A stretch of 64,000 nucleotides of DNA from Candidatus Sodalis endolongispinus (GTDB lineage Bacteria; Pseudomonadota; Gammaproteobacteria; Enterobacterales; Enterobacteriaceae): contig NZ_JAFJYC010000002.1 in NCBI RefSeq assembly GCF_018777395.1, forward strand, positions 793,619 through 857,618, given 5' to 3'. Position numbers and translations under genes: made by a program. Within the stretch, counting starts at the first letter, position 1. Each line of letters opens with the position of its first letter. This document shows positions 28,762 to 39,370 of this stretch, piece after piece. The notes under the pieces were generated by a model. The model ran no database searches, was not told the DNA's origin, and saw nothing but the letters and a program-made list of their open reading frames with translations.

Positions 28762-30321
28762 GCGGCGAACGCCACTGGACGCCGTCCAGTAACCCCTGGT
28801 CGCCATCGTCGTCACGCTAGCGGTGTTCATGGAAATTCTGGATACCACCATCGTTAACGTCGCGCTGCCCCATGTCGCCGGGACCCTGTCCTCAAGCTAT
28901 GACGAGTCCACCTGGGTGCTGACCTCTTATTTGGTGGCAAACGGCATCGTGCTGTCCATCTCGGCATTTCTCAGCCGGGTGCTCGGCCGCAAACAGTACT
29001 TCCTGATTTGCGTGGTCATGTTTACCGTCTGCTCTTTTTTGTGCGGGATCGCCACCGAGCTGTGGCAAATGATTTTGTTTCGCGTCATGCAGAGCTTTTT
29101 CGGCGGCGGCCTGCAACCGGTCCAGCAGTCGGTATTGCTCGATTATTTCAAACCCGAGGATCGCGGTAAAGCGTTCGGCCTCTCCTCGATCGCGATTATC
29201 GTCGCGCCGGTTATCGGGCCGACGCTGGGCGGCTGGATCACCGATAATTACAGCTGGCGCTGGGTATTCTTGATTAATATCCCGGTGGGCGTGCTGACCT
29301 TTCTGGCCATCTACCAGATGCTTGAGGACCCCCCGTGGGAGCGCAAGGTGAAAAGCGGCAAGCTTAATATTGATTATATCGGTATCGGGCTTATCGCGCT
29401 GGGGCTGGGCTGTTTGCAGGTTATGCTGGATCGCGGTGAAGATGATGATTGGTTCAGCTCCGGCTTCATTCGCTTATTTGCGCTACTGGCCGTGGTCGGT
29501 CTGGTGGGCGCGGTGTACTGGCTGCTTTATACCCGTAAACCGGTGGTGGATCTGCGATGCCTGAAGGACCGCAATTTTGCCGTTTCCAGCCTATTGATGG
29601 CAGGGATGGCGATGATTCTTTACGGCAGATCGGTGGTCATGCCGCAGTTGGCTCAGCAGGAGCTGGGCTATACCGCCACCTGGTCCGGGCTGGTGCTTTC
29701 GCCGGGGGCGGCGTTGATCGTCTTGTCCATTCCGCTGGTGCTAAAGCTGATGACTGTGGTGCAGACCCGCTGGCTGGTGGCGTTCGGTTTTACCTTGATG
29801 ACGCTGTCGTTTATCTACTCCAGCCATTTGGCGCCGAATATCGATTTCAATACCATGGTCAAAATGCGTGCAGCGCAGTCCATCGGCCTCGTATTTCTGT
29901 TCGTGCCGCTGACTACCCTCGCCTTCGTCTCGCTGGCCCAGCGACTGAATGCCGATGGCTCCGCACTGTTTACCATGTTCCGCAACGTGGCGGGCTCCAT
30001 TGGCATCTCGCTGTCCACCGCCGCCATTACCGAGCGCTCCCAGGCCCATAGCGCCGATATGGTGCATAACCTGTCGCCGTTCAATGAACAATTTCAGCAG
30101 GCAATAAGCGTGCCGCCCAAGCGTTCCGCGATGTCGGCAGCGTCATCGGCGACTCGACGCAGCTTGCCACGGGACAACTCTACCAACAAATGGTGGCGCA
30201 GACGCGGATCCTGGCTTATATCGATGTTTTCAGCCTTTGCGCGCTGGTGTCGTTAATTCTTATTCCATTTTGTTTTCTGCTTTCGCCGGTGAAAAGCGAA
30301 GGCAACGCGGGAGCTCACTAA
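28758..30321 (+). pseudogene. EmrB-like MFS drug efflux transporter (DHA2, 14 TM), two frameshifts
   Basis: Inner-membrane proton/drug antiporter partner of the upstream adaptor. The ATG at 28758 overlaps the previous stop. After SSNPW two bases appear lost near 28798, then AVFMEILDTTIVNVALPHVA (TM1 with the conserved Asp) resumes. The body includes motif C (APVIGPTLGGWI) and many membrane helices. Near 30108-30120 a second shift moves the reading frame before AFRDVGSVIGDSTQLATGQL; the frame then ends in a last helix and the TAA at 30319. The outer-membrane gene follows one base later. Confidence 0.88.
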
Positions 30322-30322
30322 T

Positions 30323-31918
30323 ATGCCGGCTCGTTTTCGCCCAGACAGGAGGCTGTCTTTCCCTTTGTCACCGCTGCTCGGTTTGAGCGCACTGACGCTG
30401 AGCGCCTGTTCGGTGGGGCCGGACTATCAACCACCACATCCCACCACGCCGGCGGCTTTTAATGATTTGCACAGCGCCGAGCGTACCGCCTCCCAAGCAT
30501 TGGCTGCCCAGCCCGATCCGAAGTGGTGGCGCACCTTTAACGATCCGCAGCTCAATAGTCTTATCGACCGCGCCATCGCCGGCAATATCTCACTGCAGCA
30601 GGCTGTGCTGCGTATTGCCGGCGCCCGGGAGCAAACGTTGCAGGCGGGCGCTGCCGGCCTGCCGACCCTCAGGGCCAACGCCAGCGCTACCCGCCAGCAG
30701 TTAGGGCTTGAAGGGGAACTCGACTCTTCCGGCGCGCGCGCGCAGTTGGCTGAGAGCAATGAGGCGCTTGCCTCGCGCCTCGATTCCATCACCCGGCCGA
30801 TCCACCTTTATCAGGGCAGTTTCGATACCTCCTGGGAGCTGGATTTATGGGGCCTGGTGCGCCGCTCGGTTGAAATGGCCAACGCGCAAACCCAGGCGTC
30901 GGTGGAGAGCCGCAATGATGCGCTGGTGTCTTTGGAGGCCGAAGTGGCGCGGGCCTATTTACAGCTACGCGGCGCGCAAAGCGTCAGCGGCACGCTGCTG
31001 GAGCAAATCGACGTGGCGCAGCAGTCGCTGTAGCTAACCCAAAGCCGCGCGCGCAACGGTTTGGCGCCGCAGTTGGATGTGGAAAACGCCAGTGCGCAAA
31101 TCGGCTCGCTGCGTGCTAAACTATCGCAGTATCAGGCGCAACAGCGCCAGGCGATGAATGGACTGGCGGTTTTGCTCGGGCTGCCGCCGGGGGCGCCGGA
31201 CGTCGAGCTGACCCAGACCAAACCGTTGCCGCGCCTGCCGGCGGCGGTGCCGGTGGGGGTGCCAGCGTCCCTGGCGCGCCGCCGTCCCGACGTGCGTGAG
31301 GCAGAGGCGCAGCTGCATGCCGCCAACGCCAATATCGGCGTGTCGGTCGAACAGCTGTTCCCCGATCGGTCGTTGACCGGCCAATTCGGCATGCGCAACA
31401 CCGATGCCGACTATCTGACCCATTGGAGCAGCCATTTTTATTCTTACGGCCCGCAGGTGTCCATTCCCATTTTCCAGGGTGGACGGCTGGTATCGTCGGT
31501 GCGGCTGGCGCGCGCGCAGCAGGCGAATGCCGTGCTCTCCTATCGCCAAACGGTGTTGACGGCGCTGCAGGATGTGGAAAACGCCTTGGTCAGCTATCGC
31601 GCCGACCAGCAGCGGGTTGACGGACTTGAGCAAACCGCCGACGCACTGCAAAACGCCTTCAATCTGGCCAGCAACAGCTACCGTCAGGGGATTAGCACCT
31701 TCATCGAGGTGCTGGACGCGCAACGGCAGCTGGCGCAGGCGCAGGCGCAGGCGCAGGCGCAGGCGCGACAGCAGTCCGCAAGCGCCCGCGTGCAATCAAG
31801 CTTGGATCTGGTTTCATTGTATAAAGCGATGGGCGGCGGCTGGGATCTCTACCCGCAAGGAGATTTGCCCAAGTTTCAGGTATTTGGCCCGGCTGTAACG
31901 GTTAACTCGAAGTCATGA
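30323..31918 (+). pseudogene. Outer-membrane efflux lipoprotein (NodT/TolC family), nonsense codon
   Basis: Outer-membrane channel of the same tripartite pump. The signal peptide ends in a lipobox (LSAC) near residue 29, followed by SVGPDYQPP. WELDLWGLVRRSVEMA, SLARRRPDVREAEAQLHAAN and YGPQVSIPIFQGGRL are typical of the family. An in-frame TAG at 31031-31033 interrupts it after QIDVAQQSL. The second half, with the FIEVLDAQRQLAQ motif, is open to the stop. A run of five GCGCAG hexamers (31735-31766) extends the Gln-Ala stretch near the C-terminus. Confidence 0.92.
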
Positions 31919-31951
31919 ATCGATATAACGCAAGTGATGTGGGTGTTTTTT

Positions 31952-32326
31952 ATGACTCCCATCACAAATTTTTGTAGCGCAATGCAAAAAAACGAGGGAA
32001 AATTACACCATCAGTTGATGATGGGAGGATTTTTCACCGTGGGAACGCTTACCGCAAGCTTTCTTGTAATGCGTTTGGAGTTGCTCAGCGCCATGATGAT
32101 GTTTTTCGCCAGCCAATTACACGTGCAGTGCCGACGCTCCAGCCGCAACGCGATGGCCTTTATTTTCACCGGCGTCGGCATCGGTATGGCCTGCTGGTTT
32201 GTCACCGGCCTGTTGGGGATCACCCTGTCGGAGCTGCTGCTGATGCGCCATGAGATGTGGGAAGGCATGAAGCAAGGTATGCAGTTTATGATAGCCAATA
32301 CCCCACCCGACCTGCAGTTCACTTAA
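31952..32326 (+). CDS. Hypothetical small membrane protein
   Basis: A frame of about 124 residues with two hydrophobic stretches (about residues 26-58 and 72-95) and a charged, methionine-rich C-terminus (MRHEMWEGMKQGMQFM). I do not recognise the family. Several ATG codons (31937, 31952, 31983) could serve as the start and none has a convincing ribosome site. A GTG at 32039 preceded by GGGAGG is a further possibility. It lies downstream of the efflux operon on the same strand. Confidence 0.45.
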   Translation: MTPITNFCSAMQKNEGKLHHQLMMGGFFTVGTLTASFLVMRLELLSAMMMFFASQLHVQCRRSSRNAMAFIFTGVGIGMACWFVTGLLGITLSELLLMRHEMWEGMKQGMQFMIANTPPDLQFT

Positions 32327-32564
32327 ATGACGCTTTAAACGCGTCACGGCCGGGGTCAATATCGTCGCATCCCGCCATTCGTGCGCAAATATGGTCGCGC
32401 GGTACTCGCCTCATGGCCGTTAAGCCCGCCAGCACCTGCACGCCGCGATGAAACCGAGGACTCGCTGCGGTATGCCCGCGACCGCGCGCAAAGGCGAAAC
32501 CGGCATCTGACGGCGACCACCCGCAATGACCACACCTGCACCGTCAGGCGCGTTTGCCGCGCCA

Positions 32565-34977
32565 TTATTTTCCGTGATTGCTGCGTGCGGGCAGCGCCCA
32601 GGCCACCACGCTGTCGCCGGTGCGCGTACCCAACCCGCCGTGCCCCCCAGCGGCAATCACCACATACTGACGGCCGTCGTCGCCCAGATAAGTGATTGGC
32701 GTCGCCTGGGGCCGCCCGCCGGCAGTCGACCGCGACAAAGTTCTTTGCCGCTCGCTTCGTCGAAAGCGCGCAGATAATCGTCGGCGGTGGCGCCCATGAA
32801 AATCAAGCCACTCGCGGTAATAATATTGCCACCCATGGTAAAAATTCCCGTCGGCAGCGGTAGATTAGTATGGGTTTTGAAAATGTTCATATCCCGGGTC
32901 GTGCCTACCGGACGCTCCCAGCTGATGTTACGGCTTTGCAAATCAATCGCCACCAGTTTGACCCAGGGGGGCGCATTACAGTGCGCGCCGAGCGGCGACA
33001 ACCAGGGGCGCACGACCTCGGCATAGGGGGTACCGTACTGCGGCCCCACCGCAAAATCTTTCGGCTTGGGGTAAGGCTTGTCGCTCTCCCAGCCGGCCCA
33101 CGGTTGCATCAATCTGCTGCGCAACGCTTTCTGCTCGGTGATGCCCTCGGCGATAAACGGGATATAGCTGGTGTTAGCGATGAGCACCTGACGCGCCGGA
33201 TCGACAGAGGCGCCGTACCAGTCCATAACCCCGTCAAACGCCGGATAAGCAATGCGGGTGCCCAATCCCGGCGGCGTATATTGTCCTTGATAGCCAAATC
33301 GGCGGAACTGCACCCGGCACCAGAGCTGATCGAACGGCGTGGCGCACCACAAATCCTTTTCGGTCAGGTTAGCCGGGGCAAGTGTCGGCATGCCGGTGGA
33401 ATACGGCTGGGTGGGCGAGAGGCGTTCTCTCGGGAAATGGCCTTCCTGCGGCACCGGTCGCTCCTCAACCTGCGCCAGCGGTTTGCCGGTGCGTCTATCC
33501 AGCAAAAACAACTGGCCCATTTTGGTGGTCTGCACCAGTGCCGGCAGCGTGCCACCCCCCGGCTGTGGCAGGTCCACCAGCGAAGGTCCGATGGGCAAAT
33601 AGAAATCCCAGACGTCGTGATGGACGGTCTGGAAGTGCCAACGCTCTTTTCCCGTTGCCAGACTCAGCGCCACGATAGCGCTGGAATAAGTGTCGTCAAA
33701 CGGCCGGCGCTGGGCACCGTAATAATCCGGCGTCGAGTTACCCAGCGGGATATACACCAGCCCCAGCGCCGGATCCGCGGTATAGGTGCCCCAACCGTTT
33801 GGCGTGCCGCGCGTATAGGTTTCGCCGGGTTTCAGCGGCGCGGTAGGATTATCCCGGCCCATATCCCATGCCCAGGCCAGCTTGCCGCTGCGAGGGTCAT
33901 AGGCGCGCACTACCCCTGACGGTTCGCCGCGCGCCTGATTATCATATATCCAGCCGCCCAGCACCACGCTATCGTTGACCACCAGCGGCTGGGATGTGAT
34001 GAAATGAAAACCCGGCGGCACCTTGCCCATCCGATCGGTCAGGTTCACGCGGCCGCCGACGCCGAAATCCTCGCATAACCGGCCGGTGTCGGCATCAAGA
34101 GCGATAAGTTTGGCATCGGCGGTAGTGGTGATAATGCGTCGTTCGCAGGGAACATTCGCAGGTGCGGGGGAGGCGTAATAAGCCACGCCGCGGCAGGCAA
34201 GATACTCGTTGGCGCGGGTGTCGTTATGGGGATCATAAGACCACAGGGTTTTGCCGGTGGTCGCATTCAGCGCCAGTACTTGCCGGTGTGGCGTGCACAA
34301 ATAGAGCCGGTTGGCTACTTTGATAGGCGTGACTTCAAAATTGAACTCGCGGCCTTTTTTATCTTCCCCCGGCTGCATGACATCGCCGGTATGGACAGCC
34401 CAGGCGGGCGCCAGGCCGGCCACGTTAGCAGGGGTAAGCTGTGTCAGGGGCGAGTAACGTTCCCCTCTCGGGGTGCGGCCATAGTAGTGCCAATCATTGC
34501 GCCCGGCCTCCTGTGGCGCGCTCTGCGCCGCCGCCGGCAGCGGCGCATGCTGAACGTAAAGACGCTCGCTGGTCAGGTAGCCCGCGCCGATCACGCCGAC
34601 GCCGGTCAGCAGATAAAATAGCCCGGCGACGGCGGCCAACAGGCGCTGTCGACGCGACGACGTCAGCGGCCGGACGATAAACGGCATACTGCACCACAGC
34701 CCGAGCACCGCCGGCAACAGCAGACGCGGCATCAGTTTCCAACCGTCCAGACCGACCTCGTACAGCGCCCACAACGCGGTTAGCACAAACGTCAGCCAAT
34801 AAATCCACAGCCCCATCAAGCGCCGTTCGATAATAAAGAAACCGCTCAAGCTCAACAAAATGCCGGCCGGGAGATAATAAGCGGAACCGCCCAACGCCAC
34901 CAGCCACAGTCCAACCACCAAAAAAAACAAGCCACAGACACACACCAGCAAACCGGTAAAATAAGACGACGTAGCAT
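32565..34977 (-). pseudogene. gcd: Membrane-bound PQQ-dependent glucose/quinate-type dehydrogenase, frameshifts at both ends
   Basis: Quinoprotein dehydrogenase that oxidises sugars or polyols in the periplasm and feeds ubiquinone. AGGAGCAGTC precedes the ATG at 34975-34977 (MLRRLILP); the frame shifts within about 10 codons. Then come five membrane helices and the eight-bladed PQQ domain with YGRTPRGERYSPL, NFEVTPIKVANRLYLCTPH, ACRGVAYY, QTVHHDVWDFYLP and MGATADDYLRAFDEASGKEL. After GRLPAGG a second frameshift near 32720 precedes ATPITYLGDDGRQYVV, AAGGHGGLGT and the TAA at 32565. Glucose dehydrogenase is the best guess; quinate dehydrogenase is possible. Confidence 0.85.
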
Positions 34978-35224
34978 GACTGCTCCTGAACGGTACCGAT
35001 AGGAATAAAACCTTTCCGTGCAAAGGCAGGCAAGCGTTAACATCGACCTGCCTTGGCGCCGCACGGACAGCTTTCATGTCAAGATTTGTATAGAAAGACT
35101 GATATTATAGTAGTCATATACGCCATACTCTGCTGACGTAATTTTGTTAATGCTGCTGTGGCCACCAATCCGAATTGACCAACGATGATGTGGCGCTTCA
35201 GCCCGCCGGGTACCTGAACGATTT

Positions 35225-36004
35225 ATGATAATGACTCCTGCTACGACGGCGACGGCCGCAAAACGTCTGGTGATCGTGCGCCACGGCGAAAGTCTGTGGA
35301 ACCATGAAAACCGATTTACCGGCTGGACCGATATCACACTGACCGAACGGGGACGCATCGAGGCTATCGAGGCGGCGCGGCTGTTAAAGCAGCACGGCTA
35401 CCGCTTTGACTTTGCCTGTACCTCGGTGCTGCTGCGGGCCGTGCATTCACTCTGGTTGCTGCTCGATGAGCTCGACCAGAGCTGGCTGACGGAGGAAAAA
35501 AGCTGGCGGCTGAACGAGCGCCATTACGGCGCGCTGGAAGGATTGAACAAAGCGGTGACCGCCGAACGCTACGGCCATGATCAGGTTATGGCCTGGCGTC
35601 GTGGCTACCGGGCCTCACCGCCGCCGCTGCTGCCGGACGATCCGCGCCATCCGAGACACGATGCCCGCTACCGTACGTTGTCCGCTGTCACCCGGCCGTT
35701 TAGCGAGAGCCTGGAAGCGACCGAGCAACGGGTGGTGGGCTACTGGCATGAGGTTATCTCACCCCGACTGCAGCGCTCAGAACAGGTGCTGCTGGTATCG
35801 CATTCCAACGTCATCCGGGCGCTGGTCAAATATCTGGACGGCCTAAAAGAAGATGCTCTGACGGCGCTGTATATTCCGACCGGCGTGCCAATCGTTTACG
35901 AATTTGATGGCGATAATCAGCCGCGCAAACGCTATTTTCTCGGCGATGAGCAGGACATCGCCAACCGGATCGCGGCGGTTATCCGCACCGGCAGTAAAAG
36001 ATAG
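35225..36004 (+). CDS. gpmA: 2,3-bisphosphoglycerate-dependent phosphoglycerate mutase
   Basis: Glycolytic enzyme converting 3- to 2-phosphoglycerate. The phosphohistidine motif RHGES begins at residue 19. NRFTGWTDITLTERG, SVLLRAVHSLW and KSWRLNERHYGALEGLNK are typical of dPGM, and the second catalytic histidine lies in LLVSHSNVIRALVKYLDG. The 259-residue frame is intact. It is more diverged from E. coli GpmA than neighbouring proteins are from their orthologues, so it may be a second copy. No strong ribosome site is visible; an alternative ATG lies at 35231. Confidence 0.85.
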   Translation: MIMTPATTATAAKRLVIVRHGESLWNHENRFTGWTDITLTERGRIEAIEAARLLKQHGYRFDFACTSVLLRAVHSLWLLLDELDQSWLTEEKSWRLNERHYGALEGLNKAVTAERYGHDQVMAWRRGYRASPPPLLPDDPRHPRHDARYRTLSAVTRPFSESLEATEQRVVGYWHEVISPRLQRSEQVLLVSHSNVIRALVKYLDGLKEDALTALYIPTGVPIVYEFDGDNQPRKRYFLGDEQDIANRIAAVIRTGSKR

Positions 36005-36076
36005 TCCGCGGGCACGCCGACCCAACGCTTGGCGTCCCGCGGCGGCGCACGCAGTCCAGAGGTCAAGCCCTGTATT

Positions 36077-36300
36077 CCGACCGGGCACCGCGCGGGCGCA
36101 ACGCTCGCAGTGCAGAGGTTAAGGCCTGTCTCCCGACCGGGCACCGCTCGGGCGCAGCGATCGCAGTGCAAAGGTTAAGGCCTGCCTCCCAACCGGGCTC
36201 CGCGCGGGAGCAGCACTCGCAGCGCAAAGGTTAAGCCCTGTCTTCCGACCAAGCGCCGCGCGGGCGCAGCGCAAAGGTTAAGGCTTGTCTCTCGCCCGAG
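36077..36300. repeat. 56-bp tandem repeat, 3 full copies plus shortened copies
   Basis: Units start at 36077, 36133 and 36189 (56 bp each), then a 47-bp copy at 36245 lacking about 9 bases, then a fragment from 36292. A diverged copy precedes 36077. Shared words are CCGACCGGGCACCGCGCGGG and CGCAAAGGTTAAGGCCTGTC. The array sits between convergent gpmA and the EamA transporter gene and contains the transporter's stop. Confidence 0.88.
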
Positions 36301-37195
36301 CACCGTGCGAGCGCGCGGCACACCGGCCCGCGCACGCGTCCGGGGTGTTTTTCGCCACAGGGTGGCGCAGGGGACGGCGCAGCGGAGACGGTATTTTCAT
36401 TAACAATACCGCCAGTAAAATCAGTATGATGCCTAGCCATTGTGGCCATGACAGCCGTTCCGGCAACAACATCACCCCCAGCAATACTGCGCTGAGAGGG
36501 TTAAGCAACGACGCCATCGACATCACCGCGGGACCAAAGCGGCTCAGCGCTTGGACCCAGCACCAATACGCCAGCGCGCTGTTGGCCAACACCAGCCACG
36601 GCCAGGCGTGCGGCCGTGGCAAACTCGGCGGCCCGGCCAGCACCAGCGCTACCGGCAGCAGCATCAGTCCGCCGAGCAGCAGTTGCCATGCGGTCAGCGC
36701 TAACGCATCCCGATACTGCCAACGACTCATCCATAAGGTGGATTGGGCAATCAACAGCGTTGCCGCCAGCGCCGCGGCAACGCCGATAGGATCTGGCGAC
36801 GACGATGGATTGAGCAACAACCCTACGCCGGCGATACCCGCCAGCGATAGCAGCGCCATCCACCAAGAAGGTTTTTTCTCTTCCTGCAGCCAGCGCAGCA
36901 GCATTACCTGCAGCGGCATGGTGGCGCTCAAAGTGCCGGCTATCGATCCCGGTAACCGGTACGCGGCGATAAACAGCAGGAAAAAAAAGGCCGCGATATT
37001 GCAAAAGCTCAACAGCAGCATTTTTTTCGCCGGCAGCGGCGGTTTCGCGGGATGGAGCAACAACAGCAGGATGCCGGCGGGCAGCGCGCGCCAGACCGCC
37101 ACCCAAACGGGCGACTGTTCTTGCAAAAACAGGCCGACCGTCGCGTAGGTGCTGCCCCACAATATCGGGGCCAGCAAGGCAAGAAAAAGAGGCAT
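36278..37195 (-). CDS. EamA/DMT family transporter, 10 TM
   Basis: Inner-membrane metabolite exporter of the drug/metabolite transporter superfamily. The ATG at 37195 follows GGAAAG. Two EamA repeats are seen, beginning LLAPILWGSTYATVGLF and (second half) LIAQSTLWMSRWQYRDALALTAWQLLLG, with about 10 hydrophobic helices in total. The last residues after VAKNTPDACAGRC are encoded by the 56-bp repeat array, so the natural tail has been replaced, which is probably harmless for this cytoplasmic end. It is divergent from a marR gene, the classic arrangement of a regulated exporter. The substrate is unknown. Confidence 0.85.
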   Translation of the reverse strand: MPLFLALLAPILWGSTYATVGLFLQEQSPVWVAVWRALPAGILLLLLHPAKPPLPAKKMLLLSFCNIAAFFFLLFIAAYRLPGSIAGTLSATMPLQVMLLRWLQEEKKPSWWMALLSLAGIAGVGLLLNPSSSPDPIGVAAALAATLLIAQSTLWMSRWQYRDALALTAWQLLLGGLMLLPVALVLAGPPSLPRPHAWPWLVLANSALAYWCWVQALSRFGPAVMSMASLLNPLSAVLLGVMLLPERLSWPQWLGIILILLAVLLMKIPSPLRRPLRHPVAKNTPDACAGRCAARSHGARARDKP

Positions 37196-37212
37196 TATAG
37201 CTTTCCAAAAAG

Positions 37213-37230
37213 TATCTTTCACAAAAGATA
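37213..37230. promoter_or_regulatory. Candidate MarR operator between the EamA and MarR genes
   Basis: TATCTTT-CACA-AAAGATA is a perfect 7-bp inverted repeat. It lies 18 bases before the transporter start and about 63 before the marR start, a position from which one dimer could control both. The MarR family binds palindromes of this size. Assignment is by position and symmetry only. Confidence 0.5.
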
Positions 37231-37292
37231 TAATGCTGGAAATTTATCGATGCCTCAAGTATATTTTGGTTATTATCTCGACAGGAGAAGCA

Positions 37293-37775
37293 ATGAACCA
37301 GGACCATGTCGACCGCGTACTGGAACAGTGGCGCAACCAGCGCCCGGATTTGGATTGCCTGCCAATGGGGCTGGTTGGCCGTCTCGCCAGAATAAATGAC
37401 TTAATAAGCACTCAGGTCAACGCGCTCCATGCCTGCGCAGGCCTGGAGCCGGTGGAGTTTGATATTCTCGCCACGTTGCGCCGCAGCGGCGAAGAGGTGA
37501 CACCAACCCGTCTGTATCAGACGCTGATGCTGTCCTCCGGTGCGATGTCGGTGCGGCTCGACAAACTGGTGGAGCGCGGCTTGATATACCGCAAACCCCA
37601 TGAACACGATCGCCGTAGCTGTAAAGTGGGATTGACCGAAACCGGACTGACGCTAATCGACCGCGCCTTGACCGCTCATGTAGCGAATGAACAACGACTG
37701 TTAGCGCCGCTTGATGTGGCACAGCGTCAACAATTGACCGCCTTGCTGCGCCTGTGGCTGCAGGCGAATGAATAG
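37293..37775 (+). CDS. MarR family transcriptional regulator
   Basis: A 160-residue winged-helix repressor. The ATG at 37293 is preceded by AGGAGA. The DNA-binding part is visible in VTPTRLYQTLMLSSGAMSVR (recognition helix) and LDKLVERGLIYRKPHEHDRR (wing with the conserved D-R-R), flanked by dimerisation helices. The frame is intact. It is divergently arranged with the EamA transporter and most likely controls it and itself through the intergenic palindrome. Confidence 0.92.
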   Translation: MNQDHVDRVLEQWRNQRPDLDCLPMGLVGRLARINDLISTQVNALHACAGLEPVEFDILATLRRSGEEVTPTRLYQTLMLSSGAMSVRLDKLVERGLIYRKPHEHDRRSCKVGLTETGLTLIDRALTAHVANEQRLLAPLDVAQRQQLTALLRLWLQANE

Positions 37776-37931
37776 CCCCCCTGGGCGGTATATTCCTCGC
37801 CGCCAAAAGCGACGCCATCGCCGCCCGCCTTGCTCCGGCAGTCAGCAGGCGTTAACCGGTAGGCGAAAGCCATTTCAGCAGGCAGCGCGCAATACCGTCG
37901 CTTAACGCCGCCCGAATACTTCCCGGGATGG

Positions 37932-38621
37932 CTAACGGCCTGCACCGACGCTGCGAGCGAACCACGCAGCTAGCGACGTGAGCGAGGCGCACAGGACATA
38001 ATACAGCGCGCCAATCAGCAAAAAGATCTCGGCCGGATAAATCTGCAGCCGGCTGTTGACCTGACCTGACACGGTAGTCAGTTCCGGTACGTTAACGATA
38101 AACGCCAACGACGTATCCTTAATTAGTGACGTCAACAGCCCGCTCCACGAGGGCAACACATTGGGCCACGCCTGGGGCAGTAGAATCAACCGCAGGACAT
38201 GCCAATGGCTAAGGCCGCTGGCCAGCCCGTCCTCCACCTGACCTGTCGGCAACGCCCGTAGCCCGGCCAGCGTCGCATGCATGACCGCCGCCGAGGTAAA
38301 CCACGCCAGCGCCAGCGTCACGGTCACCGCGCCGGGCAGCGAATGGCCGAACGCCACCGGTAGCAGGAAGTAAAGCCAGAAAATGACGAAAATCAGCGGG
38401 ATACCGCGAATGAGTTCCGCCCAGATAAACAGTAAGCGGCGCGGCCAACCGGAGTAACGCCAGGCTACCGCTGCCAACAGTACCCCCAGTGCCAGGGCAA
38501 TGACACCCGCGCCAAGCGCTATCATGATAGTCAGCAGCAGACCGCCGGGTTCCCCTTCCGCCGCCCGCCCCCACAGGAGATAGGTCAGATTGTCCAGGAT
38601 CACCGACCAATCAAAATTCAT
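37932..38621 (-). CDS. Polar amino-acid ABC transporter permease
   Basis: Inner-membrane subunit of the HisM/GlnP type, 229 residues with about five helices. The EAA-like loop GQVEDGLASGLSHWHVLRLILLPQA contacts the ATPase. It overlaps the upstream permease by ATGA. Together with the next three genes upstream it forms a substrate-binding protein, ATPase, permease, permease operon. Both permeases are open, whereas the ATPase and binding protein are frameshifted. Confidence 0.85.
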   Translation of the reverse strand: MNFDWSVILDNLTYLLWGRAAEGEPGGLLLTIMIALGAGVIALALGVLLAAVAWRYSGWPRRLLFIWAELIRGIPLIFVIFWLYFLLPVAFGHSLPGAVTVTLALAWFTSAAVMHATLAGLRALPTGQVEDGLASGLSHWHVLRLILLPQAWPNVLPSWSGLLTSLIKDTSLAFIVNVPELTTVSGQVNSRLQIYPAEIFLLIGALYYVLCASLTSLAAWFARSVGAGR

Positions 38622-39370
38622 GGCTGGCCTCCCGCCGGCGGGCGCCCGGGCGTCCGCGGGCCCAGCCGTAGCAGAGCGGCGCCCACCGCCAGACCCAACA
38701 ACAGATAAAGCATGGTACCGACGGCGAAACCCTCCAGCGCATGGGCATTGTAACTTTCGATCTGGCTGATGTAATACGTTAACTCGCCAAAACCTATCGC
38801 CGACGCCAGAGAGGAGAGTTTCATCAAGTTGAGGTATTGCCCGACCATCGGTTGCCAGGCGTTACGCAACCCTTGCGGCAGCAGGATGTAACGCAGCATC
38901 GCCAGACGGCTGAAACCCTGCGCAATCGCCGCTTCGCGCTGCCCTGCAGGCATGGCGTTTAGCCCCGCCTGCAGCTCTTCCAACAGGTAAGCCGCGCTGA
39001 ACATGGCCAGTCCCCAGGCGGCGCAGAGGAACTCCGGCGTCAGCCAGGGAAGATTGCCCGGCAGCATCGCCCAACGATGATCATCGGCCAGAAAATCGCG
39101 CCAGCCGATGGGTAACGCACTCCAGGCGGCAAAATACCAGAAAAAAAGCTGTACCAGCAAAGGCGTATTGCGAAACAGCGAAACCCAGCCCGCCACCAGC
39201 AGGCGCCCAGCCCGGCCCGGCATCATGCGCAGTACCAGCAACAGCAGCATGATGACCGTCGCCAACAGCGAACCCGCCAGGGTCACCAGCAACGTGGTGA
39301 CAAACCCGGTACCAATCCACGCCAGCGGCGGGCCGCTCAGCACACCGGCCCAATCAGGATGCCACATCAT
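38618..39370 (-). CDS. Polar amino-acid ABC transporter permease
   Basis: The second permease of the operon, 250 residues. VSLFRNTPLLVQLFFWYFAA is the family hallmark, and GQREAAIAQGFSRLAMLRYILLPQG is the EAA loop. Helices cover residues 20-48, 58-80, 105-125 and 195-240. The start overlaps the ATPase stop (ATGA). The frame is intact. Substrate specificity (basic, acidic or glutamine-like) cannot be decided from the permeases alone. Confidence 0.85.
   Translation of the reverse strand: MMWHPDWAGVLSGPPLAWIGTGFVTTLLVTLAGSLLATVIMLLLLVLRMMPGRAGRLLVAGWVSLFRNTPLLVQLFFWYFAAWSALPIGWRDFLADDHRWAMLPGNLPWLTPEFLCAAWGLAMFSAAYLLEELQAGLNAMPAGQREAAIAQGFSRLAMLRYILLPQGLRNAWQPMVGQYLNLMKLSSLASAIGFGELTYYISQIESYNAHALEGFAVGTMLYLLLGLAVGAALLRLGPRTPGRPPAGGQP

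Noticed and set aside
34494..35077. Longer N-terminus for the PQQ dehydrogenase starting at 35077
   Set aside because: It has no ribosome site and reads non-membrane sequence. AGGAGCAGTC before 34977 and the expected first helix favour the short start with an early frameshift.
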